This document shows, one piece after another, positions 1 to 8,318 of a stretch of 64,000 bases of DNA. The position numbers and the translations under genes were made by a program. The notes under the pieces were generated by a model that did no database searches, was not told the origin of the DNA, and saw nothing but the letters and a program-made list of their open reading frames with translations. The stretch lies in contig NZ_JABVXC010000005.1 in assembly GCF_013349955.1 (NCBI RefSeq), positions 51,679-115,678 on the forward strand, read 5' to 3'. Position 1 is the stretch's first letter. Each line of letters starts with the position of its first letter. The stretch is from Onishia taeanensis (GTDB taxonomy: Bacteria; Pseudomonadota; Gammaproteobacteria; Pseudomonadales; Halomonadaceae).

Positions 1-888
1 GTGCGCAACAGCACCAATCACGTGCGTGATGCCGCGACGCAAATGGAGCAGGGCAGCCAGGAACTGGCCACCCGCACCGAGCAGGCGGCCGCCAACCTGC
101 AGCAGACCTCGGCCTCGATGGAGGAAATCACCTCCACCGTGGATCACAGCGCTCAGTCCGCTCAACAGGCCAATCAGCTGGTGCTGAGCACCGGCGAAGT
201 GGCGCGCCGCGGCGAGTCCGCCATGCAGGATGTCGAGCGCACCATGTCGGATATTCACGACTCGTCCAGCAAGGTCAGTGACATCGTCACCATGATCGAT
301 TCGATCGCCTTCCAGACCAATATCCTGGCCCTCAATGCCTCGGTAGAAGCCGCCCGTGCCGGTGAGCACGGGCGTGGCTTCGCCGTGGTGGCCGAGGAAG
401 TGCGCACCTTGGCGAGTCGCTCCAGTGACGCATCGAAGGAAATTCGCGCCTTGATCGATACCTCCGCTGAGCACACCAAGTCGGGCGCTGAGCTGGTGCG
501 TAATGCGGGTGCCACCATGCAGGAGATTGCCGAAAGCGTGGCCAAGGTGACGGATGTGATCGGTGAGATCACGGCCGGCGCCAAGGAGCAGAGCACCGGA
601 ATCGGCCAGGTCAATACGGCGGTTACCGAAATGGACACCATGACCCAGCAGAATGCGGCCATGGTTCAGGAGTCGACCACTACTGCCAGCCAGATGCGCG
701 ATCAGGCCGAGCAACTGCAACGCTTGCTCAATTCCTTCGTGCTGGGTAGCGATGACGCCTCGTCTCACCAGTACGATGAGCCAACAGCGCCTGCGCTGCC
801 CTCAGCGTCGAGCCCAGCATCGCGTCAACAGGCGCCCGCTCGCAGCAAGTCGGCGGCCCATGCCGAGGAGGAGTGGGAAGCCTTTTGA
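1..888 (+). CDS. Methyl-accepting chemotaxis protein, C-terminal part (5' end outside window)
   Basis: This is the cytoplasmic signalling half of a chemoreceptor. It relays ligand state to CheA/CheW and is adapted by methylation. The reading frame is open from base 1, and no membrane, sensor or HAMP segment is present, so the gene starts upstream of the window. The long coiled coil has the conserved hairpin tip ([19 protein letters not shown], about residues 105-123) and reads through to a C-terminal EWEAF. That ending resembles the NWETF pentapeptide that tethers CheR/CheB in high-abundance receptors. Bases 1-605 are identical to 2053-2657 in the next receptor gene; the two diverge only after about base 747, in the tail linker. 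A hairpin terminator follows at 942. The family call is firm; the ligand cannot be told from this part. Confidence 0.95.
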   Translation: MRNSTNHVRDAATQMEQGSQELATRTEQAAANLQQTSASMEEITSTVDHSAQSAQQANQLVLSTGEVARRGESAMQDVERTMSDIHDSSSKVSDIVTMIDSIAFQTNILALNASVEAARAGEHGRGFAVVAEEVRTLASRSSDASKEIRALIDTSAEHTKSGAELVRNAGATMQEIAESVAKVTDVIGEITAGAKEQSTGIGQVNTAVTEMDTMTQQNAAMVQESTTTASQMRDQAEQLQRLLNSFVLGSDDASSHQYDEPTAPALPSASSPASRQQAPARSKSAAHAEEEWEAF

Positions 889-941
889 TCGTATGGCCTA
901 GCTGATAGGCGATAGTAAAGGCTCGAGAGGTTGGAGATGGC

Positions 942-976
942 AAAGCCAGTTGGCCGAGAGGTCAGCTGGCTTTTTC
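942..976 (+). terminator. Rho-independent terminator after the first chemoreceptor
   Basis: AAAGCCAG (942-949) pairs with CTGGCTTT (966-973). The stem extends inward through wobble pairs to a CGAGAG loop and runs into a T tract at 971-975. It separates the first receptor gene from the promoter of the second. Confidence 0.8.
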
Positions 977-1113
977 TGTTCTTATTGTTAGGTATTTCTA
1001 ATAAATAAGAATGCTCGCGGACCTGCCTCAGGGAGCTGTCTTTATGGTTGAACTCCTCCCTTTTTCGCCTATGGGAATGATGGGTGTTTACTACTCCTTT
1101 GGTCGAGCTTTGC

Positions 1114-1140
1114 TCAAATTTTGCAGAGACATGCCGATAG
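1114..1140 (+). promoter_or_regulatory. Sigma-28 (FliA) type promoter for the second chemoreceptor
   Basis: TCAAATTT (1114-1121), an 11-base spacer, and GCCGATAG (1133-1140) match the flagellar/chemotaxis consensus TAAAGTTT-N11-GCCGATAA with the right spacing. The site lies 43 bases upstream of the receptor start codon, so the second receptor can be made from its own class-III flagellar promoter. Confidence 0.8.
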
Positions 1141-1182
1141 ACAATAAACGGACTTTTTGCAGATCGAGGTGGATGCGCTCTT

Positions 1183-2940
1183 ATGGAAAAAAATAAAGCA
1201 ACGCTAAGCTGGTGGAATCTGCAGACCAAGACCATGGCATTGGTACTAGTGCCACTATTGTTGATAACCGCCATCCTGGTAGGGATGAAGAGCTATCAAA
1301 GCGTCCAGTCTTCCAGGGAAAACTTGGCGCATCAACGCGAAGAACTGTTGCAAAGTCGGCAAGCGACAGTGAAAGACGTGGTGATGGCGGCCAAGAGCGC
1401 CATTGCGCCTATCTACGATAATGCTGGCCCCAACGATGAAGACGCTAAAGCCCGGGCGGCGGAGATTCTGCGGTCGATTCGTTTCGGTGACGGAGGTTAT
1501 ATCTTCGTGTTTCGTTACGATGGCACCACCGTTGCCCATATCAATCGCGACCTTGAGGGCAAGAACCTGATTGGCTTGCAGAGCCCCGACGGTGACTACA
1601 TGATTCGGTCACTGATCGAGAATGCCAAGGCCGGAGGAGGCTTCCATGAGTATCCCTGGCCTCACCCCGAAACCGGGCAAGAAGAAGACAAATACTCCTA
1701 TTCTATAGGGCTGGATAAATGGGGCTGGATGCTGGGCACCGGCGTCTATGCGGTTGATATCGACGAAGCCATGGCCGAGGCTCGCGCGACCGCCAGCGAC
1801 AACCTGCGTGACTCGATCATCAGTTCGCTGCTGACGGCACTGGCGCTACTGCTGGGTGTTGCGTTGCTGGCAAGCTGGTTGGTCAAGCGTACCCTCAAGC
1901 CGATCCGCTCTGCGGCCCAGACGATGGGCAACATCGCTAGCGGCAAGGGCGATCTGACCCAGCGCCTGAACGTCTCGACTCACGACGAGGTCGGCCAACT
2001 GGCCGAGGGCTTTAATCTCTTCGTCTCGCGCATGCAGGACACCCTGCGTGAAGTGCGCAACAGCACCAATCACGTGCGTGATGCCGCGACGCAAATGGAG
2101 CAGGGCAGCCAGGAACTGGCCACCCGCACCGAGCAGGCGGCCGCCAACCTGCAGCAGACCTCGGCCTCGATGGAGGAAATCACCTCCACCGTGGATCACA
2201 GCGCTCAGTCCGCTCAACAGGCCAATCAGCTGGTGCTGAGCACCGGCGAAGTGGCGCGCCGCGGCGAGTCCGCCATGCAGGATGTCGAGCGCACCATGTC
2301 GGATATTCACGACTCGTCCAGCAAGGTCAGTGACATCGTCACCATGATCGATTCGATCGCCTTCCAGACCAATATCCTGGCCCTCAATGCCTCGGTAGAA
2401 GCCGCCCGTGCCGGTGAGCACGGGCGTGGCTTCGCCGTGGTGGCCGAGGAAGTGCGCACCTTGGCGAGTCGCTCCAGTGACGCATCGAAGGAAATTCGCG
2501 CCTTGATCGATACCTCCGCTGAGCACACCAAGTCGGGCGCTGAGCTGGTGCGTAATGCGGGTGCCACCATGCAGGAGATTGCCGAAAGCGTGGCCAAGGT
2601 GACGGATGTGATCGGTGAGATCACGGCCGGCGCCAAGGAGCAGAGCACCGGAATCGGTCAGGTCAATACGGCCGTCACCGAAATGGATACCATGACCCAG
2701 CAGAATGCGGCCATGGTTCAGGAGTCGACCACTACTGCCAGCCAGATGCGCGATCAGGCCGAGCAACTGCAGCGGCTGCTCAATTCCTTCGTGCTGGGTG
2801 ACGACGGTGCCCAACCGTTTCAGCGTGCTGAGGAAAGGGCGCCTTCGTTGCCCTCCACCTCTAGCGCATCTTCACATGCAGCGGCACCCGCTAAAGCCAA
2901 GTCATTGGCACATAACGAAGAAGAGTGGGAAGCCTTCTGA
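1183..2940 (+). CDS. Methyl-accepting chemotaxis protein with periplasmic Cache domain
   Basis: This is a complete 585-residue chemoreceptor. Transmembrane helix 1 is about residues 17-35. A periplasmic single Cache domain follows (about 37-190) with the typical GDGGYIFVF and WGWMLGTG segments; such domains usually bind small organic acids or amino acids. Transmembrane helix 2 is about 211-233, HAMP about 234-287, then the methyl-accepting coiled coil with the conserved hairpin tip. The C terminus is EWEAF, a CheR-tether-like pentapeptide. The ATG is preceded by GAGGTGGA (1166-1173) at good spacing and by a sigma-28-like promoter. The signalling domain is a near-copy of the preceding gene, which suggests tandem duplication or gene conversion. 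The ligand is unknown. Confidence 0.96.
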   Translation: MEKNKATLSWWNLQTKTMALVLVPLLLITAILVGMKSYQSVQSSRENLAHQREELLQSRQATVKDVVMAAKSAIAPIYDNAGPNDEDAKARAAEILRSIRFGDGGYIFVFRYDGTTVAHINRDLEGKNLIGLQSPDGDYMIRSLIENAKAGGGFHEYPWPHPETGQEEDKYSYSIGLDKWGWMLGTGVYAVDIDEAMAEARATASDNLRDSIISSLLTALALLLGVALLASWLVKRTLKPIRSAAQTMGNIASGKGDLTQRLNVSTHDEVGQLAEGFNLFVSRMQDTLREVRNSTNHVRDAATQMEQGSQELATRTEQAAANLQQTSASMEEITSTVDHSAQSAQQANQLVLSTGEVARRGESAMQDVERTMSDIHDSSSKVSDIVTMIDSIAFQTNILALNASVEAARAGEHGRGFAVVAEEVRTLASRSSDASKEIRALIDTSAEHTKSGAELVRNAGATMQEIAESVAKVTDVIGEITAGAKEQSTGIGQVNTAVTEMDTMTQQNAAMVQESTTTASQMRDQAEQLQRLLNSFVLGDDGAQPFQRAEERAPSLPSTSSASSHAAAPAKAKSLAHNEEEWEAF

Positions 2941-3004
2941 TCGCCAGCTCCGCCACCGTTCCGGTGTCGGGCCAGTTTACGCAGCAAGCGAGACACAAGC
3001 AGAC

Positions 3005-3035
3005 CGCGGGAAGGGGCAATACACCCTTACCCGCG
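3005..3035 (+). other. Strong hairpin after the second chemoreceptor
   Basis: CGCGGGAAGGG (3005-3015) pairs with CCCTT-A-CCCGCG (3024-3035) around an 8-base loop, with one bulged A. There is no clear T tract, so it may be a weak terminator or an mRNA 3'-end stabiliser. The rest of 2941-3154 shows nothing else that can be supported. Confidence 0.45.
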
Positions 3036-3154
3036 CTTGCCTCATCAGCGACTTTTCTGGGAAAGCGTTGGTATCAAGCGACTATTAAGCCTGCTGGGGT
3101 TGGCGTCTTTGTATACCCTTGTAGCTCTTTTGGGGTACATGAGGACTGCAGGCA

Positions 3155-4828
3155 ATGAGGTCATTCGATGTTCCGACAACAACAGACCGCAGACGGCGCA
3201 CGCTTACACTGTGTGCCTTACCCCATCTCAAGCGATGCGGCAGTCTGGTTCTGTTGTTGCTCATGGGCACCTGGATCGTCTATGCCACGGGAGGAACGGC
3301 CTACGCATACCCTTATCTGATGTTGGCGCCGGTCCTGATAGGTGCCTTCTGGTATGCGTTGGCCGGCGGGCTGTGCGTGGCGCTTGCCGCCGGCATTCTG
3401 ATGGCCTTCATGCCCCAGGATGCTTCGCTTAATATCGAGCAGAGTACGGCCAACTATCTGATTCGCATAGCACAATACCTGTTGCTGGGGGGAGTTTCGG
3501 GGTGGCTTTTCCTGCTGAGACGTCGGTCGGCACGCCGCCATAGAACCATGGCGCGTACCGACCCGCTATCAGGGCTCGCCAATCAGGTTGCGCTCAATGA
3601 AGACTTGGGACGCCACCTTGATCTGCCCGCCACACGAGGTGCGACGACCGGGTTGATGCTGGTACGGATCACCGATATCACTGACGTCATTGATGCCATG
3701 GGCCTGGATGCCGCCGATGAACTGGTGCTCTCGCTGAGCGAGCGCTTGAAAGGTGTGGTATGTGGGAAGCCGTTCGCCTATCGGGTCAATCATGATGAAC
3801 TGGCACTGATACTCCACGATATCGACCTGAGTGATATCGAGCGGATCGCTTTGAAGCTGCTGGATGTCGGCGAAGAAAGCTACCTGATTCAGCAAGTGCC
3901 TGTGCGCATGCAATTGGAGGTCGGCAGTAGTCTGCGGCAAGGGGATAGTGTCACGCAGGGAAACCTTGTCCGTGAGGCCCGTATTGCTTTGTTCACGGCC
4001 ATTCAGGAAGGCAGCGCTCACAAGCATTTCTCTCCTCGACTCGAGCGTCACTCCCTCGATAGCCTGCAATTAATTGCCCGCGTGCGCAGTGCTCTCCAAG
4101 AAAGAGAGTTTTCGTTGCACTACCAGCCCAAAATCCGTTTGGCCGACGATCGGGTATGTGGCAGCGAAGGCCTGATCCGCTGGCCGCAGGCCGATGGCAC
4201 TCTTATTCCCCCCGGCCAGTTCATGCCCAAAGTGGAAAGTACCTCGCTGATCAATCCCGTTACTCATTTCGTGGCTCGTGAGGCGGCAAGCTTTGCCCGT
4301 CGGCATGCTGGCTGGGGTGTCATCAGCATTAACCTGTCTGTGCACAATCTCTATGATGACGACTTGGTCGACTTGCTGATCGAGTTGGTCGAGCAAACTG
4401 GTTTGACCACGGAGTGGTTGGAGGTGGAAATTACCGAGACCGCCTTGATCGGTGATCTGGCGGCGGCACGTCGTGCCATCCAGCGCATTCGTGATGCGGG
4501 GATCGGGGTGAGCATTGATGACTTCGGAACGGGGTTTGCCTCTTTTGAATACCTTCAGCACCTGCCGATTACGGGACTCAAAATCGACCGTACTTTTGTG
4601 GCTCAGTTGGAAACGAACTCTCGTACCCGCAAATTGATGACCTGCATGATTGAAATGGGGCATGCACTGGGCTTAACGGTCACTGCCGAAGGGGTGGAGA
4701 CGCAAGGGCAGGCAGATATTCTACGCGAGCTTGGCTGTGATCAGGCGCAGGGGTTCCTCTATACGGGAGCCTTGCCAGCGGGTGACTACCTGGCCTGGTG
4801 CGATGCTCATGCCGAGACTCTGTCCTGA
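3155..4828 (+). CDS. Membrane protein with degenerate GGDEF and intact EAL domain (c-di-GMP phosphodiesterase)
   Basis: This 557-residue protein has several hydrophobic helices in the first ~125 residues, then a GGDEF domain (about 134-295) and an EAL domain (about 305-555). The GGDEF signature is replaced by NHDEL (212-216), so cyclase activity is unlikely and the domain may instead be regulatory. The EAL domain keeps the catalytic set: EGLIRW in place of EALVRW (metal-binding Glu kept), INLS, EITE, IDDFGTG, KIDR, AEGVET and the QGF segment. It should therefore hydrolyse c-di-GMP. A GAGG motif (3141-3144) precedes the ATG. Its position right after two chemoreceptors suggests a role in the motile/sessile switch, which is inference. 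Confidence 0.9.
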   Translation: MRSFDVPTTTDRRRRTLTLCALPHLKRCGSLVLLLLMGTWIVYATGGTAYAYPYLMLAPVLIGAFWYALAGGLCVALAAGILMAFMPQDASLNIEQSTANYLIRIAQYLLLGGVSGWLFLLRRRSARRHRTMARTDPLSGLANQVALNEDLGRHLDLPATRGATTGLMLVRITDITDVIDAMGLDAADELVLSLSERLKGVVCGKPFAYRVNHDELALILHDIDLSDIERIALKLLDVGEESYLIQQVPVRMQLEVGSSLRQGDSVTQGNLVREARIALFTAIQEGSAHKHFSPRLERHSLDSLQLIARVRSALQEREFSLHYQPKIRLADDRVCGSEGLIRWPQADGTLIPPGQFMPKVESTSLINPVTHFVAREAASFARRHAGWGVISINLSVHNLYDDDLVDLLIELVEQTGLTTEWLEVEITETALIGDLAAARRAIQRIRDAGIGVSIDDFGTGFASFEYLQHLPITGLKIDRTFVAQLETNSRTRKLMTCMIEMGHALGLTVTAEGVETQGQADILRELGCDQAQGFLYTGALPAGDYLAWCDAHAETLS

Positions 4829-4871
4829 AGCGACAGACCGGGCTTGCTGTTTGGCCTGTGTCGAGTTGGCC

Positions 4872-5804
4872 TCAGCCGTTGAGTGCCTGGCGCAGAAATT
4901 CGCGAAATACGCGGACCCTCGCCGGGGCCTGGAGCCCTGACAGCGTGATGGCATAGAGCCTTGCCTGCGCGACGCTATGGTCCGGCAGGACGGGCACTAG
5001 CTTGTGCTCATCGACGAGAGGCTGAATGATCAGGTCTGGCAGCACGCCGATCCCTCCACCCGCAGCCAGCAGTCGGGCGAGGCTGGCATAGTCTGTCGTA
5101 CGCAGGCGAGGCGGAACCTTGATCTCGCTTCGCTTGCCGCGCCGGTCGGTGAGCACCAATGGCGTGGGTCCCTCTAGGCCGCGACGAATCGCCAGCGCGT
5201 GATGCTGCAGGTCGCCAGGGTCTGCCGGTGTGCCGTGCTTTTCCAGGTAGTCGGGGGACGCATAGAGCCGCATGTGGAAGTCGGCGATGCCAGAGGCACG
5301 GTAGTTCATGTCGGGCAGGTCATCGGTGCTGGCGCGCAGCGCTAGGTCGATGCGGTTGGCGGCCAGATCCAGCGGCGTATCGGTCATCAAGAGTTCGATG
5401 CGTATCTGCGGGTGGCGCTCCTGGAAGGCCACTACCAAGGCCGGCAACAGGTCGATGCCCATATCGACCGGTGCGGTGACCCGCAGGTTGCCTTCGGGCA
5501 CCGAACGCGAGGAACGGGCGCTTTCGGTGGCATCTCCCAACAGTTGCAGCGCCTCCCGGGCCTTGGCATGGAACAAGAGCCCCTCCTCGGTAGCCGAGAC
5601 CGCCCGCGGGGTGCGGGCCAGAAGCGCTGCGCCGAGGCGACCCTCCAGTCGTGAAATGCGTCGACTGACGCCGCCTTTGGTTTCATCGAGCTCCCGAGCC
5701 GCCGCGGAGATGGAGCCGAACTCCACCACGGCACAGAACGCGCGGATGTCCTCCAGGGCGCCGCCCAGCGTGACACTGTTCGGGGTTTCCAATTCATCAA
5801 CCAT
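4872..5804 (-). CDS. LysR-family transcriptional regulator
   Basis: This is a typical LysR protein: an N-terminal winged helix-turn-helix (GSISAAARELDETKGGVSRR) and a periplasmic-binding-protein-like effector domain ending near the C terminus. The ATG at 5804 gives 310 residues, the usual family length. An in-frame ATG at 5861 would add 19 residues that lack family features and has no ribosome binding site. The gene is divergent from the DoxX gene at 5966 and shares a short intergenic region with three GTTGC half-sites, so it probably controls that gene and itself. The relatively polar HTH and the PLDLAANRIDLALR segment resemble CrgA/YhjC-type regulators of oxidoreductases and quinone stress. 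The effector is unknown. Confidence 0.9.
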   Translation of the reverse strand: MVDELETPNSVTLGGALEDIRAFCAVVEFGSISAAARELDETKGGVSRRISRLEGRLGAALLARTPRAVSATEEGLLFHAKAREALQLLGDATESARSSRSVPEGNLRVTAPVDMGIDLLPALVVAFQERHPQIRIELLMTDTPLDLAANRIDLALRASTDDLPDMNYRASGIADFHMRLYASPDYLEKHGTPADPGDLQHHALAIRRGLEGPTPLVLTDRRGKRSEIKVPPRLRTTDYASLARLLAAGGGIGVLPDLIIQPLVDEHKLVPVLPDHSVAQARLYAITLSGLQAPARVRVFREFLRQALNG

Positions 5805-5880
5805 GCGTTGCCATTCCGCCATCTCCCGGAAAATCGGAAACCCCAATATGCTGTCTTCCATCCACAGGACGCAAGCGCCT

Positions 5881-5925
5881 GTTGCGATCCACTAGCTGTC
5901 GCATCGCAACTTCAGACGTTGCAAA
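5881..5925. promoter_or_regulatory. Three GTTGC half-sites: candidate LysR operator between lysR and doxX
   Basis: GTTGCGAT (5881-5888) and ATCGCAAC (5903-5910) form a perfect 8-bp inverted repeat with centres 22 bp apart. A third half-site, GTTGCAAA (5918-5925), forms a second inverted pair with the middle one. This spacing, in the gap between divergent lysR and doxX, suits binding of a LysR tetramer across recognition and activation sites. Confidence 0.5.
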
Positions 5926-5965
5926 CCACAGGCGCTGCGACCACAGACGATTCGAGGACACGCTC

Positions 5966-6436
5966 ATGAACCAGAACATCGATACCGCCGCATCCACTGT
6001 CACTCCCGGCCCGGCGATCTTCCAGCGCCTGTCGGTGCTGTCCTATCCGTTGATTCGCGTGACCGCGGGCTTGCTGCTGATGCCTCACGGCGCCCAGAAG
6101 CTGTTTGGCTGGTTTGGCGGCTATGGTCTCGAAGCGACCGGCCAATTCTTCGCCGACAGCCTCGGTATGACACCCGGCGTGCTGTTTGCGCTGATGGCGG
6201 GTCTGGTCGAGTTCTTCGGTGGTCTAGCCTTGGTGCTTGGCCTGCTGACACGCCCAGCGGCACTTGGCGTGATGGTGCTGATGGGCGTCGCGCTGAGCGT
6301 GCACATTCCCAACGGCTTCTTCTGGACCAACGGGGGCCTCGAGTATCCGCTGATGTGGGGGTTGGTAGCCTTGGGCATCTTCCTGCGCGGCGGTGATCGC
6401 TTCTCACTTGATGCCAAGCTTGGCCTCAAGATCTAA
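5966..6436 (+). CDS. DoxX family membrane protein
   Basis: This 156-residue integral membrane protein has about four helices and the family signatures LLMPHGAQKLFGWFGG near the N terminus and GLVEFFGGLALVLGLLTRPAA in the middle. DoxX/YphA/YqjF-type proteins are small quinone- or redox-associated membrane proteins, often induced by electrophile or thiol stress; the chemistry is not settled. The start at 5966 is set by GAGGA (5954-5958); the frame remains open upstream but without family sequence. It is divergently transcribed from a LysR regulator, a common arrangement for this family, and precedes a DODA-type dioxygenase on the same strand. Confidence 0.9.
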   Translation: MNQNIDTAASTVTPGPAIFQRLSVLSYPLIRVTAGLLLMPHGAQKLFGWFGGYGLEATGQFFADSLGMTPGVLFALMAGLVEFFGGLALVLGLLTRPAALGVMVLMGVALSVHIPNGFFWTNGGLEYPLMWGLVALGIFLRGGDRFSLDAKLGLKI

Positions 6437-6486
6437 GCCATCATCCTGAGTGACCCCTTATCTTGAACTTCACCCTTAGCCCTAGC

Positions 6487-6506
6487 GCCGGCTTGAAAAA
6501 GCCGGC
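6487..6506 (+). other. GNRA-type hairpin between doxX and the dioxygenase gene
   Basis: GCCGGCTT-GAAA-AAGCCGGC is a perfect 8-bp stem with a GAAA tetraloop. No T tract follows, so it more likely acts as an RNA stability or partial attenuation element inside a doxX-dioxygenase transcript than as a full terminator. Confidence 0.5.
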
Positions 6507-6547
6507 TGGCGGCGATGTTGCCGCCCTTGAGTCTCGGAGGTTCGACC

Positions 6548-7369
6548 ATGTCCCATCCCGCTGCTTCCACTTCCTTGCCGACAGTGTTTCTGCCCCATGG
6601 CGCCGGGCCTTGCTTCTTCATGGACTGGCAGCCGGCTGGGCTGTGGGATCGTATGGCCGCCTGGTTGAGCGGCTTGACCGACACGCTAGAGGTGAAGCCT
6701 CGCGCAATCTTGGTGATCTCCGCGCACTGGCAAGCTGACACTTTCACCGTCAATACCCAGGCGTCGCCATCGCTTTATTTCGATTACTACGGTTTTCCCG
6801 ATCACACCTACCGGCTGAGCTGGCCGGCGACGGGTGACCCTGAGCTTGCCGCCGAGGTGCGTGAGCGGCTGGCCGAGGCCGGGCTTGCTTCCAGCGAAGA
6901 CGATCAGCGCGGGCTCGACCATGGCGTCTTCATCCCGCTCAAGCTGGCGTTCCCGGAGGCCGAGGTGCCGGTGGTTCAGCTATCGCTGAAGAAGGGGCTA
7001 GACCCCGCCGAGCATCTGGCCCTGGGGCGTGCCTTGGCCCCGCTGCGCGAACAGGGCGTGCTCATCATCGGCAGCGGCATGAGCTATCACAACATGGCGC
7101 GATTGAGGCGTGGCGGTGCGGTCGTCGATCCGGATTCCCGCGCCTTCGATACCTGGCTTGGCGAGACCGTGGCGCTTGCCGGCTCGGCCCGCTCTTCGCG
7201 TCTTATGGACTGGGCGTCAGCACCCAGCGCGCGTGCCTCCCATCCGGAAGAGGAGCATCTGCTGCCGCTGTTTGTGGTGGCTGGGGCCGGCGGTGAAGCT
7301 CCCGGCAAGAAGGTATTTGAGGACGAGGTAATGGGCAGCGTGCAGTCGGCCTTCGTTTTCGGTGCCTGA
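6548..7369 (+). CDS. ygiD: DODA-type extradiol ring-cleavage dioxygenase (LigB superfamily)
   Basis: This 273-residue protein resembles 4,5-DOPA dioxygenase/YgiD. The candidate metal-binding histidines are in their family positions: PHGAGP near the N terminus, SAHWQ about residue 60, SYHNM in the middle and the HPEEEHLLP segment near the C terminus. The last corresponds to the late His of this family. Members open catechol rings at the 4,5 bond, or act as metal-dependent enzymes of unknown substrate. GGAGG (6536-6540) lies 7 bases before the ATG, which fixes the start. Together with the upstream DoxX and LysR genes it forms a recurring catechol/quinone-detoxification type neighbourhood; the substrate is inferred only. 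Confidence 0.88.
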   Translation: MSHPAASTSLPTVFLPHGAGPCFFMDWQPAGLWDRMAAWLSGLTDTLEVKPRAILVISAHWQADTFTVNTQASPSLYFDYYGFPDHTYRLSWPATGDPELAAEVRERLAEAGLASSEDDQRGLDHGVFIPLKLAFPEAEVPVVQLSLKKGLDPAEHLALGRALAPLREQGVLIIGSGMSYHNMARLRRGGAVVDPDSRAFDTWLGETVALAGSARSSRLMDWASAPSARASHPEEEHLLPLFVVAGAGGEAPGKKVFEDEVMGSVQSAFVFGA

Positions 7370-7437
7370 TTCGCAGCAAAAAGGCGCCCCGCATGCTGCA
7401 TCGAAGGTCGGCTTGGCCGGGGGGCGGCCGGCGCCTA

Positions 7438-7456
7438 TGATAGTGTTTCGCTATCA
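7438..7456. promoter_or_regulatory. Inverted repeat upstream of the LysE gene
   Basis: TGATAG (7438-7443) and CTATCA (7451-7456) flank a 7-base centre in which G7445 and C7449 also pair. It lies about 150 bases before the lysE start and is a candidate operator or small hairpin. No regulator is adjacent. Confidence 0.3.
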
Positions 7457-7486
7457 CACCCTTGGCTATCTTCCTCCTGGCAGGGC

Positions 7487-7543
7487 AAGTTGGCCTGGAT
7501 AGGGCATGTTTACCTGGAAAGAGTATGTTTGCCTGGAAAGAGC
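7487..7543 (+). repeat. Three tandem 19-bp repeats upstream of the LysE gene
   Basis: Units 7506-7524 and 7525-7543 are near-identical (ATGTTTACCTGGAAAGAGT and ATGTTTGCCTGGAAAGAGC). The preceding 19 bases, 7487-7505, are a degenerate third copy with about 13 of 19 matches. The array ends about 60 bases before the start codon. It may be a slippage product or a set of direct-repeat regulator sites. Confidence 0.7.
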
Positions 7544-7602
7544 ATGGCCAAGGAGGGCGGCGAGAACTTAGTGCCAGCAAGCCATGAAATAAGGAGATAT
7601 TC

Positions 7603-8211
7603 ATGCCGTTCACCCTGTGGCTGTCGCTTGCGGCAGTCTGTGCCATTGGGGCCATGTCGCCTGGGCCTAGTCTCGCGCTGGTGTTACGTCATACCTTGGG
7701 CGGTGGTCGCCTGCCGGGAGTGGCAGCGGCGCTTGCGCACGCAATGGGCGTAGGGCTCTATGCGCTGTTGACCGTCTGGGGCCTGGGAGCCTTGATTGCC
7801 CGCCACCCGCTACTGTTCCAGGTGATTACCTGGGCCGGTGCCGCCTATCTCGCCTGGCTTGGTGTGAAAGCGCTGCGGGCCGGCCAGGCATCAGCGCTGC
7901 AGGCCAGTGGCGTGGCCACGACTCAAGTGCAGGCCGCCCGTGACGGGATGCTGGTGGCGCTTGGCAACCCCAAGCTGATCCTGTTCTTCGTCGCGCTGCT
8001 TAGCCAGTTCGTCAGCCCTGACATGAGCGCGGCGGCCAAGGCGTTGATCGTCGCCACGGCGATGGTCATCGACGGCGGCTGGTACGTGCTGGTGGCCGTG
8101 GCGCTATCGCATTCCGCCGTGCTGCCCTGGCTTCAGGCTCGGGCTCACTGGCTCAATCGTGTAACCGGGGTGATCCTGTTGGGGTTGGCCATTCGGGTGC
8201 TATTCGGATAG
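7603..8211 (+). CDS. LysE/RhtB family exporter
   Basis: This 202-residue protein has about six hydrophobic helices. It carries the LysE/RhtB N-terminal signature around SPGPSLALVLRHTLGGGR and the internal GNPKLILFF motif. Family members export amino acids or related metabolites (lysine, arginine, homoserine, threonine) across the inner membrane using the proton gradient. AAGGAG (7591-7596) sits 6 bases before the ATG, so translation should be strong. The upstream leader holds a 19-bp repeat array and an inverted repeat. It appears to be a single-gene unit; the substrate cannot be predicted. Confidence 0.92.
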   Translation: MPFTLWLSLAAVCAIGAMSPGPSLALVLRHTLGGGRLPGVAAALAHAMGVGLYALLTVWGLGALIARHPLLFQVITWAGAAYLAWLGVKALRAGQASALQASGVATTQVQAARDGMLVALGNPKLILFFVALLSQFVSPDMSAAAKALIVATAMVIDGGWYVLVAVALSHSAVLPWLQARAHWLNRVTGVILLGLAIRVLFG

Positions 8212-8318
8212 CGCAGACATTTATACGTTAATCGCTTAGTTGGCCGGATCAGTTGGGTGTATAAGTGAGTGGCTAGGCCACGTTGGCCGAGCGACAACTC
8301 AATCGTGTGAGAGCTCTG

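Noticed and set aside
1846..2814. Long minus-strand open frames inside the chemoreceptor genes
   Set aside because: They are antisense to a strongly conserved coding sequence, have no ribosome binding site and no family motifs; they result from high GC and codon bias.
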